Positions 9,314-17,360 are shown, counted from the first letter of the stretch. The stretch: 64,000 nucleotides of DNA from Clostridium_X cadaveris (GCF_039521325.1 NZ_BAAACD010000011.1); one strand, 5' to 3'. Numbers and translations: made by a program. The notes: generated from the sequence alone by a model not told the origin.

Positions 9314-9350
9314 AATAAGGAGAGTTCAGTATGAACTCTCCTTATTGTTT
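9314..9350 (+). terminator. hutUI terminator
   Basis: Arms AATAAGGAGAGTTCA (9314-9328) and TGAACTCTCCTTATT (9332-9346), 15 perfect pairs with a 3-base loop, followed by GTTT. The remaining sequence to 9490 shows no other clear structure. Confidence 0.85.
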
Positions 9351-9495
9351 ACAAAGGTATGAGTAATTTAATAGCTGTTCTAACTTAATTTGTATGGATT
9401 TTTCTTTTTTATGAAGCAATAAAACATAAATATGTCTTAAGTGATTATACAATAACTTTCCATGATTTATAAAATTAAGTTATATAGTGAGAGTA

Positions 9496-9555
9496 TTGAC
9501 AAAACATATATCATTTAATAATATATTATTATAAGATATATTATTAAATGATATA
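9496..9555 (+). promoter_or_regulatory. padR promoter within a 20-bp-arm palindromic operator
   Basis: -35 TTGACA (9496-9501), 17-bp spacer, -10 TAATAT (9519-9524). Arms 9507-9526 and 9536-9555 are perfect inverted repeats of 20 bp with a 9-base centre; the left arm begins TATATCATTTAATAATATA. The palindrome covers the -10 and transcript start, as expected for an autoregulatory PadR operator. Confidence 0.8.
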
Positions 9556-9566
9556 GGAGAATTATT

Positions 9567-9908
9567 ATGGCACGAAAGAAATCTTTAGAGGAAGATCAAT
9601 TAACTGATACGAATTACTATATTTTATTGTCCTTAACAGAACCAATTCATGGTTATGGAATAATGCATAAAGTAAAAGAAATATCAGAAGGAACATTTGA
9701 TATAGGTCCTGCTAGTCTCTATACTTCGCTAAAAAAAATGCTTGATGCAGGGCTTATAGTATTGCAGATTAATGAGAATAAGGATAAAAAAATATATGGA
9801 CTTACAGAGAAAGGAAAAGCATTTTTGCTTAAGGATTTTGAAAGACGTAAACAAATTGTTTATCATGGGAAGTTAATTTTGGAGGGGAAAAATTATGGGA
9901 AAGTATAA
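9567..9908 (+). CDS. PadR family transcriptional regulator
   Basis: A 113-residue protein with the PadR winged-helix pattern: DTNYYILLSLTEPIHGYGIMHKVKEISEG, then the PASLYTSLKKMLDAGLI recognition helix and a wing at KIYGLTEKGKAFL. It should be a dimeric repressor of its own operon through the large palindrome directly upstream. GGAG precedes the ATG. Its 3' end overlaps the DUF2812 gene by 14 bases, the usual arrangement for this regulator/partner pair. Confidence 0.92.
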   Translation: MARKKSLEEDQLTDTNYYILLSLTEPIHGYGIMHKVKEISEGTFDIGPASLYTSLKKMLDAGLIVLQINENKDKKIYGLTEKGKAFLLKDFERRKQIVYHGKLILEGKNYGKV

Positions 9909-10413
9909 AACGATGCTTAATGAAGGATGGGACATTTCTAAAAATAAAATGCTTAGAAAACTTTCTAACTATGCAAAAGAAGGATGGATCTTGGAATCTA
10001 TGTCCACATTAAAATTTAATCTTATAAAGGGGGAACCTAAGGATTTAATATATTCAATGGATTATCAACCAGAAGTGGAGGATATTAATGAATATTTAGA
10101 AATTTTTAAAATGGAAGGTTGGGCCTTTGTCTGTGAGGACCAGGGATTTAGAATCTTTTCAGCTGCACCAGGAAGCAAACCTATTTATACGGACACAACT
10201 GCTTTAGATGAAAGCAGAAAAATTAGAATGAAATATGCAGCTATAATTTTAGCTATAAGTTTAATAACTACAGGTGTGTTGATTATCATTACTAAGAATT
10301 TTTCAGGAAGCTTTATTAAGAGTATATGTTTTCTGATACTTTTAGTGGCTTCAGCTGCATTAGGATGGTCTTCTGTATGGATTTTTGGTCTTTTATTTAG
10401 GAAAAACAAATAA
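9895..10413 (+). CDS. DUF2812 domain membrane protein, PadR partner
   Basis: A 172-residue protein with a soluble N-terminal DUF2812 domain (about residues 1-100: LRKLSNYAKEGWILESM, YSMDYQPEV, EGWAFVCEDQGFRIFSA) and two C-terminal membrane helices (about 110-133 and 142-167). DUF2812 proteins are commonly paired with PadR regulators, and the 14-base overlap supports co-translation. Its function is unknown; it may sense membrane stress or modify the PadR response, but the sequence does not show this. Confidence 0.85.
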   Translation: MGKYKTMLNEGWDISKNKMLRKLSNYAKEGWILESMSTLKFNLIKGEPKDLIYSMDYQPEVEDINEYLEIFKMEGWAFVCEDQGFRIFSAAPGSKPIYTDTTALDESRKIRMKYAAIILAISLITTGVLIIITKNFSGSFIKSICFLILLVASAALGWSSVWIFGLLFRKNK

Positions 10414-10519
10414 AAATATTTAGATAAAAAAAGAATTTAGATTAAAAAAGCTATATAATAATATTATAGTTAATTATGAAATTTTATAATAAGAATTAGA
10501 TTTATTAGGAGGTTAACAT

Positions 10520-11083
10520 TTGAACAAAAGTGTAACATCTAAAGAGGAATTGCTTAAGGCAGCTAAAGACATAGCCTATAATGAAGGAATTGATAAGATT
10601 AACATAAGGAATGTAGCGAAAAGGTGTAATGTATCTATAGGAGCTATATATAATTATTTTCCTACAAAAGCTGATTTAGTTTTATCTGTTGTTGAAGATT
10701 TTTGGAACTACACATGGATTCAAAAAGATTCTTATGCTAAGGATGATGAAAAGTTTACTGTATTTTTTGAAAGATATTTTAAAACTTTATTAAAAAGGCT
10801 TTTCCAATTTGAAAATGATTGGCTTGCTAAGATTTCTATGTTAAGTGTTCAGGAAAAGGAAAAGGGAAGACAGCTTGAAGCGAAATGCTTTGAACATATA
10901 AAGCATCATCTTTTCGACGGTATAGAAAAAGATAGGTTTATACACAATGATTTATGGAATGATGATTTTACCAAAGATGATTTTGTAGATTTTGTATTTC
11001 TTAATATGATGTCTATGCTTAGATATGGCAAAAAAGAATGCAAATTTTTTCTTGCAATTTTAGAAAAAATTTTGTATTATTAA
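10520..11083 (+). CDS. TetR/AcrR family regulator
   Basis: A 187-residue protein with an N-terminal TetR helix-turn-helix (about residues 8-52: ELLKAAKDIAYNEGIDKINIRNVAKRCNVSIGAIYNYFPTKADL) and a divergent, aromatic-rich helical ligand domain. It starts at a TTG (10520-10522) 7 bases after AGGAGG. A strong TGAAC-N3-GTTCA palindrome lies between it and the downstream membrane-protein gene and is the likely operator, so it probably controls that gene. The inducer is unknown. Confidence 0.88.
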   Translation: MNKSVTSKEELLKAAKDIAYNEGIDKINIRNVAKRCNVSIGAIYNYFPTKADLVLSVVEDFWNYTWIQKDSYAKDDEKFTVFFERYFKTLLKRLFQFENDWLAKISMLSVQEKEKGRQLEAKCFEHIKHHLFDGIEKDRFIHNDLWNDDFTKDDFVDFVFLNMMSMLRYGKKECKFFLAILEKILYY

Positions 11084-11110
11084 AATAATCCGTAGACAGC
11101 GGATTATTTT
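11082..11110 (+). terminator. tetR terminator
   Basis: AAAATAATCCG (11082-11092), 7-base loop, CGGATTATTTT (11100-11110), 11 pairs, overlapping the tetR stop codon and running into Ts. Confidence 0.75.
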
Positions 11111-11149
11111 TAAAAATCAAAGTGAACGATGTTCATTTTGATTTTTAAA
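11109..11149. promoter_or_regulatory. TetR-type operator, 19-bp arms
   Basis: Left arm 11109-11127 and right arm 11131-11149 are inverted repeats with one mismatch (G/T) and a 3-base centre. The core TGAAC-GAT-GTTCA is a typical TetR/AcrR palindrome. It lies 59 bases upstream of the membrane-protein start. Confidence 0.7.
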
Positions 11150-11207
11150 GAAGGAAGGGATAGAAAAATCAGTAGATATTAGATAAATTATTTTAGGAGG
11201 TTTTATT

Positions 11208-11873
11208 ATGAGAATTGGAGAAAGTATTTTTGACATTTTGTATCTTATTACAGTTATTTATCTTGGAATAACTATGATTAAAAAATCAAATGGAAATAGT
11301 CAGTTTAAACTTTTTGGAGTTATGGCAGTAGTCTTAGGATGTGGTGATGCTTTCCATTTAGTACCTCGTGTTTATGCTATGTGGACTACAGGAATGGAAG
11401 CTAATGCAGCTGCACTGGGCTTTGGACAAGCGGTTACATCTATAACTATGACAATATTCTATGTAATTTTATATCATGTTTGGAAAAAGCGTTATAATGT
11501 GAAAGAAAGTAAAGGTCTTTCTTATACAGTATACGGACTTGCAGCACTAAGAATAATCCTTTGCTTATTCCCACAAAATGATTGGCTTAGTTATGATGCA
11601 CCTTTATCATGGGGTATATATAGAAACATTCCATTTGCATTACTTGGACTTTTAATAATAGTTCTATTTTATAAAAAGGCAAGAGAATTTAAAGATTCAG
11701 AATTTCGCTTTATGTGGCTTGCAATAGTAATCAGTTTTGCATGTTATGCACCAGTAGTTGTATTTGCAAAAACAATACCACCAGTAGGAGCGCTTATGAT
11801 TCCTAAAACCTGTGCTTATGTATGGGTTGTATGGATGGGATATGTAGCAATGAAGAATAAACTTAATTCTTAG
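11208..11873 (+). CDS. Hypothetical polytopic membrane protein
   Basis: A 221-residue protein with about seven hydrophobic segments (near residues 5-22, 33-52, 65-90, 103-120, 136-155, 163-185 and 193-213). I do not recognise the family. The fold pattern and the GCGDAFHLVPR segment near residues 43-53 are distinctive. It starts after TTAGGAGG. It follows a TetR gene and that regulator's probable operator, so expression is probably de-repressed by a small molecule. No catalytic motif is evident. Confidence 0.7.
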   Translation: MRIGESIFDILYLITVIYLGITMIKKSNGNSQFKLFGVMAVVLGCGDAFHLVPRVYAMWTTGMEANAAALGFGQAVTSITMTIFYVILYHVWKKRYNVKESKGLSYTVYGLAALRIILCLFPQNDWLSYDAPLSWGIYRNIPFALLGLLIIVLFYKKAREFKDSEFRFMWLAIVISFACYAPVVVFAKTIPPVGALMIPKTCAYVWVVWMGYVAMKNKLNS

Positions 11874-11881
11874 ATAAGAAG

Positions 11882-11918
11882 TCACCTACTTTCTTTACAG
11901 AAAGTTTGGTGATTTTTT
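11882..11918 (+). terminator. Terminator
   Basis: Interrupted hairpin TCACC-ta-CTTTC...GAAAG-ttt-GGTGA (11882-11912) followed by six Ts. Confidence 0.75.
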
Positions 11919-12024
11919 ATTTTGTAGATTAACAATAAATAAGAGGAGTGTGCTTAAACAGAAAGAATATATTATATATACGTAGAAAGTTGGAAAGGGA
12001 TAAATTTAAATTAGGTGGGATAGT

Positions 12025-12993
12025 ATGAAGAAAATTTTAATGTCTAGGGGAGCAAAAAAAGTTGTAGATGTATGTGTTGGAGTAAAACCTTGTGAGACAG
12101 TATCAATAATAACAGAACCATTAAAGCTTACTATTGCAGAAACAATAGCATCAGCAGTATATGAGGCAGGAGCTGAGCCAGTAATAACTGTTATGATGCC
12201 AAGAGAGATAGATAGTACGGAACCGCCCAAATGTATTGCAGAAATGATGAAAGCAAGTGATGCATTTATATCCGTTGTTGGTAAATCAATAACCCATACT
12301 AACGCTGTAAAAGATGCAATAAAAAATGGATCAAGAGGGGTGGTTTTAACACAGTTTAGCGAAGAAATGCTTATTCATGGAGGATTAGAAGCAGATTTTA
12401 AATCTATAGCTCCAGTATGTAAAACTATGGCTGATAAGCTTGCAAATTCAAATGAAGTAGTGCTTACTACAGCTAATGGAACCAACTTAAGATATTCTGC
12501 TTTGGGCAGGAGAGGAAATGCTTTATATTGTATGGTTGAAAAAGGGCAATTTTCAACGGTTCCAACAGTAGAAGCAAATGTTTCACCTCTAGAAGGTACG
12601 GCTAATGGGATAGTAATAGCAGATGGTAGCATACCTTACCTTGGAATAGGAGTGCTGGATGAACCAGTTAAATTAACAATAGAGAATGGATTTATAACTT
12701 CAATTTTAGGAGGAAAACAAGCAAAAATTCTTGAGGAAGATTTGAAAAGCAAGAATGATCCTAATGTATACAATATTGCAGAAATGGGTGTTGGACTAAA
12801 CCCATGTTGCAAATTTGTGGGTTTTATGCTAGAAGATGAAGGTGTTTATGGATCAGTGCATATAGGAATAGGAACGAGCATAACTTTAGGAGGAACAGTT
12901 AAAGCTTCATGCCACTATGATTTGATAATGAGAGATGCAACTATAGTAGCGGATGGAGAATTATTAATGGAGTCTGGAAAAGTAAAATTCTAA
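12025..12993 (+). CDS. M29-like aminopeptidase / NicX-related metalloprotein
   Basis: A 322-residue protein resembling the 'leucyl aminopeptidase (aminopeptidase T)' group related to peptidase family M29 and 2,5-dihydroxypyridine dioxygenase. Visible conserved blocks are VEANVSPLEGTANGIVIADG (about 190-210) and EMGVGLNPCCKF followed by EDEGVYGSVHIGIG (about 252-282), which contain the Glu and His residues used as metal ligands in this superfamily. It is shorter than true M29 enzymes (about 410 residues). The exact substrate is unknown. It is adjacent to, but convergent with, the ykvI-like transporter of the Grd region and may supply a substrate for it. Confidence 0.7.
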   Translation: MKKILMSRGAKKVVDVCVGVKPCETVSIITEPLKLTIAETIASAVYEAGAEPVITVMMPREIDSTEPPKCIAEMMKASDAFISVVGKSITHTNAVKDAIKNGSRGVVLTQFSEEMLIHGGLEADFKSIAPVCKTMADKLANSNEVVLTTANGTNLRYSALGRRGNALYCMVEKGQFSTVPTVEANVSPLEGTANGIVIADGSIPYLGIGVLDEPVKLTIENGFITSILGGKQAKILEEDLKSKNDPNVYNIAEMGVGLNPCCKFVGFMLEDEGVYGSVHIGIGTSITLGGTVKASCHYDLIMRDATIVADGELLMESGKVKF

Positions 12994-13010
12994 AATTACT
13001 TAAAAGTGAG

Positions 13011-13050
13011 AAAGCCCTGAGCAGTAAAAAGTTTACTCAGGGCTTTTATA
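13011..13050. terminator. Bidirectional terminator
   Basis: AAAGCCCTGA...CAGGGCTTT outer stem (13011-13046) with an inner AGTAAA/TTTACT stem, between converging genes, with T-runs on both strands. Confidence 0.85.
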
Positions 13051-13053
13051 ATT

Positions 13054-14178
13054 TTATTTTACCTGTTCTTCAATGCTAGATTTATTCTTAAATATGCGTA
13101 TAATACTTCTTATAAACATTATTATAAGAAGACCAACTCCAACATATCCGTTGATTACATAAACTATATTTATAAGTTTTGCAAATGGAAGTAATAAACC
13201 TATTATTGTACCAATTACTACTAAAACTGCTGTTAATATTTTAAAGTTTTTGCTTTCATCTTTGGTAAACCTTGAAGAAACATTCCAAAGTAGTGGTACA
13301 GAAGTTGTATATATACCTGCCATAATTATTATAGCAAAAACCGTTGCTAGAACTGGATGTATATTTCTAGCTAAATGAAGCATAGGTATTTGACTTCCTG
13401 CTACAGTATTTATACAAGAAAGAAGTCCTAAAGCCACAACAATTACTGCTATTGAGAATGAAGTTGCGCCAAGTGCTCCGCCTATAGCAGCTTCTTTTTT
13501 ATTTTGTGCTTGAGTTCCCATGGCAGCTAAGAAACCAGCAAGCCATAGCATGCAGAATCCAACGTAAGAGAAGGCTGCAAATATCCAATTAGTAGAAGCT
13601 TTTATTAAAGTGCCTTGAGAGTCGAGAGATTTTAAAGAGTTGTCTACTATAGAAGGAGATAAATTACTGAAATTTTGAAATATTGCGACTAATCCAAGTA
13701 GTATAGAGATTATTACGATGACAGGACCGATTTTGCCTATTATATCTACAATTTTATTTAACCCCATAATAACAGTAATTAGGGCTAAAACAGCCATCAA
13801 AATCCCGCCTATATATACAGATAGACCATAATGTTGATTTAAGGTAGCACCTGCACCAGAAATCATTACAGTAAAGGATAAAAAGCAAAAGAAAGTAGAG
13901 AAATAATCAAAGAAGGTTCCAAGCTTGTTGCCACAGTAATATCTATAGATATCACTGCCTTTATCAAAGTTTTCTCTTTGACCTACAGTTAAAAAGCTAA
14001 CACCTACGTAAGTTAAAAGAAGCAAGGTCAGAATGGCGCCTAAAACGCCTAAGTATCCATAAGACGCGAAATACTGAAGAACTTCTTGACCAGTAGCAAA
14101 ACCTGAGCCTATCAAAAAGGCGGTAAATGCTCCAGCAAATTTAATGACAGTTTTTAAACTAACATCATGTTTACTCAT
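13054..14178 (-). CDS. YkvI family membrane transporter
   Basis: A 374-residue integral membrane protein with about ten to eleven helices. The N-terminus has the unwound-helix pattern FAGAFTAFLIGSGFATGQEVLQYF, typical of YkvI proteins and related LeuT-fold carriers. It is predicted to be a Na+- or H+-coupled uptake system for amino acids or a quaternary amine. It is encoded beside, and in the same orientation as, the sigma-54 activator of the Grd operon, which suggests it imports the Grd substrate; this is inferred from context only. A 5' leader hairpin and a cre-like site precede it. The AAAGGAG ribosome-binding site is at about 14183-14190. Confidence 0.82.
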   Translation of the reverse strand: MSKHDVSLKTVIKFAGAFTAFLIGSGFATGQEVLQYFASYGYLGVLGAILTLLLLTYVGVSFLTVGQRENFDKGSDIYRYYCGNKLGTFFDYFSTFFCFLSFTVMISGAGATLNQHYGLSVYIGGILMAVLALITVIMGLNKIVDIIGKIGPVIVIISILLGLVAIFQNFSNLSPSIVDNSLKSLDSQGTLIKASTNWIFAAFSYVGFCMLWLAGFLAAMGTQAQNKKEAAIGGALGATSFSIAVIVVALGLLSCINTVAGSQIPMLHLARNIHPVLATVFAIIIMAGIYTTSVPLLWNVSSRFTKDESKNFKILTAVLVVIGTIIGLLLPFAKLINIVYVINGYVGVGLLIIMFIRSIIRIFKNKSSIEEQVK

Positions 14179-14195
14179 AAATAGCTCCTTTCAAA

Positions 14196-14216
14196 ATTGA
14201 TAGTATCTCTATCAAT
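14196..14216 (-). promoter_or_regulatory. Leader hairpin next to the ykvI-like ribosome-binding site
   Basis: ATTGATAG (14196-14203), TATCT, CTATCAAT (14209-14216): 8 perfect pairs, a few bases 5' of AAAGGAG on the transcript. It could affect mRNA stability or initiation. Confidence 0.45.
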
Positions 14217-14279
14217 TCGCTTAATACATTACGATTCTATGAGGGTGAATCTCTGTATTAAAAGAGTATTTATATAACT

Positions 14280-14308
14280 AATGTAACAACGTTTACAGTT
14301 AATGTCAA
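14280..14308 (-). promoter_or_regulatory. ykvI-like gene promoter with cre-like operator
   Basis: Minus strand -35 TTGACA (14303-14308), 17-bp spacer, -10 TACATT (14280-14285). The spacer contains TGTAAACGTTGTTACA (14282-14297), which fits the catabolite-response consensus TGWAANCGNTNWCA at 11 of 12 specified positions. Confidence 0.6.
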
Positions 14309-14325
14309 TAAAATCTTTTAGACAT

Positions 14326-15327
14326 TTATCGTCGTATATTATATAGATTAATCTTATTAAATAGCTGCCTAGAACTTATTTGTAGTTCCTTGGAGGCTTT
14401 TGTTACGTTCCAGCCGCATTTTTCTAGTACCCATATTAAATAATCTTTTTCGCAAAGTCTTTGATATTCTTTAAAAGGTATTATCTTTGAGAATTTTTCT
14501 TCAGAAGATTCGTATTCTGTATCATCGCCATCTATTAATGGACGTTTTATGGACTTTATTATAGGAATTCCATCTTTTGTTATAACACCATCCTCTGATA
14601 ATACTACCATTCTATCAATTATACTTTTTAATTCTCTAATATTCCCTGGATAATCATATTCATATAAAAAGTTATGAGCTTCTTTGGAAATACTTTTTAT
14701 TGTTATATTATTTTCTTCTTGAGATGATTTTAAAAAGAAATTTATAAGGTCCTCTAAGTCCTCTGATCTTTCTCTGAGAGGTGGAACTTCTATTACGATA
14801 GTACTAACTCTATAGAGAAAGTCTTCTCTGTACTCTTTGTCCTGAACGGCTTGTATCAAATTTCTGTTTGTAGCACTTAAAAGACGAAAGTCAACTAGAT
14901 TTTCGATATTACTTCCTATCCTTGAAATGCTCTTGCTTTCTAGAACTCTAAGAAGTTTAATCTGAGTTGGGAGATCAATATCACCAATTTCATCTAAAAA
15001 TAGGGTTCCCTGATTAGAAGTTTCAATCTTACCGGCTTTTGACTTATTAGCACCAGTGAAAGCTCCTGGCTCATATCCGAAAAGTTCAGATTCTAAAAGA
15101 CTAGATACATATGAACTACAATTTATTGCAACAAATTTTTTGTTTTTTCTATTGCTACAGGCATGGATATATTTTGCTGCAATTTCTTTCCCGGAACCTG
15201 ACTCGCCAAGAAGAAGGATATTAGCCTTTGATTTTGCTACCTTTTCGCAGGCATTTAGCATTTTAATATATTTAGGACTTTTACTGTTTAATTTATATTT
15301 TTCTAAAAAAGATGATTTGAAAGTCAT
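14326..15327 (-). CDS. Sigma-54-dependent transcriptional activator lacking a sensor domain
   Basis: A 333-residue bacterial enhancer-binding protein. The AAA+ core starts almost at once: Walker A GESGSGKE at residues 41-48, the sigma-54 contact loop GAFTGA at 88-93 and Walker B GTLFLDEIGD at about 107-116. A Fis-type HTH (WNVTKASKELQISSRQLFNKI) closes the protein. No N-terminal PAS, GAF, ACT or receiver domain is present, unlike most such activators. Activity must therefore be set by expression, a partner protein or a non-canonical input, as in PspF. It is divergent from the grd operon, which has a textbook sigma-54 promoter, so it is the obvious activator. AAGGAGGGTG precedes the ATG. Confidence 0.92.
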   Translation of the reverse strand: MTFKSSFLEKYKLNSKSPKYIKMLNACEKVAKSKANILLLGESGSGKEIAAKYIHACSNRKNKKFVAINCSSYVSSLLESELFGYEPGAFTGANKSKAGKIETSNQGTLFLDEIGDIDLPTQIKLLRVLESKSISRIGSNIENLVDFRLLSATNRNLIQAVQDKEYREDFLYRVSTIVIEVPPLRERSEDLEDLINFFLKSSQEENNITIKSISKEAHNFLYEYDYPGNIRELKSIIDRMVVLSEDGVITKDGIPIIKSIKRPLIDGDDTEYESSEEKFSKIIPFKEYQRLCEKDYLIWVLEKCGWNVTKASKELQISSRQLFNKINLYNIRR

Positions 15328-15365
15328 GAAGCACCCTCCTTGAATATCTATATATTTCCAATATA

Positions 15366-15403
15366 TATGAAATAAATTTCATTGTAAAGAAGTTTATTTC
15401 ATA
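15366..15403. promoter_or_regulatory. Candidate upstream activating sequence
   Basis: TATGAAATAAA (15366-15376) and TTTATTTCATA (15393-15403) are 11-bp perfect inverted repeats. The left one is also part of ATGAAAT-AA-ATTTCAT (15367-15382). The three ATGAAAT half-sites lie about 100-135 bp upstream of the -24 element, a usual distance for an enhancer of a sigma-54 activator. Confidence 0.55.
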
Positions 15404-15499
15404 GTTTTTAATAAGTTTTCTTAAAATAGAAAAATAAAAAAAGTATATTCATCAATAGAACATAGATGTACTATAGGAATTTTTGATAAATACATATTT

Positions 15500-15515
15500 T
15501 GGCACGAATATTGCT
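15500..15515 (+). promoter_or_regulatory. Sigma-54 promoter of the grd operon
   Basis: TGGCAC (15500-15505), 5 bases, TTGCT (15511-15515). The invariant GG (-24) and GC (-12) have the correct 10-base separation. It matches the sigma-54 consensus TGGCAC-N5-TTGCW exactly and lies about 95 bases before grdX. Confidence 0.9.
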
Positions 15516-15616
15516 GAGTTTATTTATATACGAAATATGAGGGTGAATTTAGAAAATGTTTTAGAAAAATCATAAGTACACATGAAAATCTAAATTACTA
15601 TAAGGAGGTGCTAGAA

Positions 15617-16015
15617 ATAGAACATATAGAAAAACTTTGTCTTATAACAAATAACTATGATGCATATAAAAAATACAAAGATATGATAAATGTTGAATTT
15701 AAAGATGACAGCTATATAAACACAATGTATGCAATAAGAGATAAGATTCATTTAGGATATGTATTATTAACTCATCCTATGGCAGGAAGTTTAAAACCAA
15801 ATCAAACCCCTTATAAATCAGTGCTGCTTGTGAAAGCAGAAAAGATAGATTATGAAAGTATAGCATTAATAGAAAATGCTATAGAAAGTAGTTTGAAATT
15901 TTTAAAGCAAAGAAAACTTCCTAATTGGTCAGAAAAATGTCTTAAGGATTTTAGAACCTTAGATTTATCGTTTATAGACGGCGCTTTTTTAAGACAGCAC
16001 TCAATTATTTTTTAA
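15617..16015 (+). CDS. grdX: GrdX protein
   Basis: A protein of about 132 residues matching GrdX, a small conserved protein of unknown role found at the head of glycine/sarcosine/betaine reductase operons. The family pattern LITNN sits near the N-terminus, and MAGSLKPNQTPYKSVLL is in the middle. The start is odd. The frame contains a GTG at 15608, but it overlaps the AAGGAGG sequence (15602-15608). No ATG, GTG or TTG lies at a normal distance. The codon at the expected spacing (8 bases) is ATA at 15617-15619, chosen here as a possible rare AUA start. The alternative is 15608. It is the first gene of the sigma-54 operon. Confidence 0.75.
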   Translation: MEHIEKLCLITNNYDAYKKYKDMINVEFKDDSYINTMYAIRDKIHLGYVLLTHPMAGSLKPNQTPYKSVLLVKAEKIDYESIALIENAIESSLKFLKQRKLPNWSEKCLKDFRTLDLSFIDGAFLRQHSIIF

Positions 16016-16061
16016 TTATTAATATAAAAAAATCATTACTATATCAAAAGGAGAGATGATT

Positions 16062-17348
16062 ATGAAGTTAGAGTTAGGTAAAATTAAGATCTCTGATGTT
16101 CAATTTGGAGCAGAGACAAAGGTTGAAAATGGCACGCTTTTTGTAAATAAGCAGAAAATTATTGATCTTGTTTTAGAAGATGAAAGGCTTATAAAAGCTG
16201 ATGTTGAGCTTGCTAGACCTGGTGAATCTGTACGTATTGCTCCTGTTAAAGATGTAATAGAGCCAAGAGTAAAGGTGTCAGGAGATGGTGGAATCTTCCC
16301 AGGAATATTAGACAAAGTTAAGACTGTTGGTTCAGGAAGAACTCACGCATTAGTTGGGGCTACAGTAATAACCTGTGGAAAGATAGTTGGCTTTCAAGAG
16401 GGACTTATAGATATGAGTGGGCCTACTGCAAAATATACACCTTTTTCTCAAACTAATAATGTATGCGTGGTTATAGAAGGAAGAGCAGATTTAGATACAC
16501 ATGCTTATGAAGAAGCAGGCAGAATGGCAGGATTAAAAGTAGCAAAATATGTAGGAGAAGCAGGAAGAAATGTTGAACCGGATGAAATCGTTACCTATGA
16601 AACAAAGCCTCTATTAGACCAAATTAAGGAGTATCCTGATCTTCCAAAGATAGGATATGTTCATATGCTTCAATCTCAAGGTTTATTACATGATACTTAC
16701 TATTATGGTGTAGATGCAAAGGTTATGCTTCCTACATTTATGTATCCAACAGAAATAATGGATGGAGCTATAGTAAGCGGTAACTGCGTTGCCCCTTGTG
16801 ATAAGGTTACAACCTTCCATCACTTCAATAATCCAGTTATTGAAGATTTATATAAGAGACATGGAAAGGATCTTAACTTCATAGGAGTCATACTTACAAA
16901 TGAAAACGTTTGGCTTATGGACAAGGAACGTTCTTCAGATATGACTGCTAAACTTTGCAGACATTTAGGATTGGATGGAGTTATAGTTACTGAAGAGGGC
17001 TATGGAAATCCAGATACAGATTTAATGATGAATTGTAAAAAGGTTTCTAGGGAAGGTGTTAATGTAGTCCTTATAACTGATGAATTCCCAGGAAGAGATG
17101 GTAAATCTCAATCTGTAGCAGATACTGTAGAAGAAGCAGATGCAGTGGTTTCTTGTGGAAATGGTAATATTATAGAGTATTTTCCACCAATGGACAAGAT
17201 TATAGGTACTCTTGATTATATTGAAACTATGATAGGTGGTTATGAAGGAAGTCTTAAGGAAGATGGAAGTATAGAGGCTGAAATTCAAATAATCATAGCT
17301 TCAACAATAGCAAACGGATACAATAAACTTGCAGCGCAAGGGTTTTAA
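16062..17348 (+). CDS. Glycine/sarcosine/betaine reductase component B, alpha/beta proprotein (GrdE/GrdG/GrdI type)
   Basis: A 428-residue proprotein of substrate-specific protein B of the Grd reductases. It opens MKLELGKIKISDVQFG and carries the processing site SGN241-C242VAPC. In GrdE-type proteins the chain is cleaved at this Cys, which becomes the substrate-binding pyruvoyl group of the alpha subunit. The start is the ATG at 16062, 8 bases after AAAGGAG, rather than 16056. With the following selenoprotein it forms protein B, which binds the amine and passes a carboxymethyl group to selenoprotein A. Whether glycine, sarcosine or betaine is bound cannot be decided from sequence alone. Shared components A and C are not in this window. 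Confidence 0.92.
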   Translation: MKLELGKIKISDVQFGAETKVENGTLFVNKQKIIDLVLEDERLIKADVELARPGESVRIAPVKDVIEPRVKVSGDGGIFPGILDKVKTVGSGRTHALVGATVITCGKIVGFQEGLIDMSGPTAKYTPFSQTNNVCVVIEGRADLDTHAYEEAGRMAGLKVAKYVGEAGRNVEPDEIVTYETKPLLDQIKEYPDLPKIGYVHMLQSQGLLHDTYYYGVDAKVMLPTFMYPTEIMDGAIVSGNCVAPCDKVTTFHHFNNPVIEDLYKRHGKDLNFIGVILTNENVWLMDKERSSDMTAKLCRHLGLDGVIVTEEGYGNPDTDLMMNCKKVSREGVNVVLITDEFPGRDGKSQSVADTVEEADAVVSCGNGNIIEYFPPMDKIIGTLDYIETMIGGYEGSLKEDGSIEAEIQIIIASTIANGYNKLAAQGF

Positions 17349-17360
17349 TAGGAGGTTATT

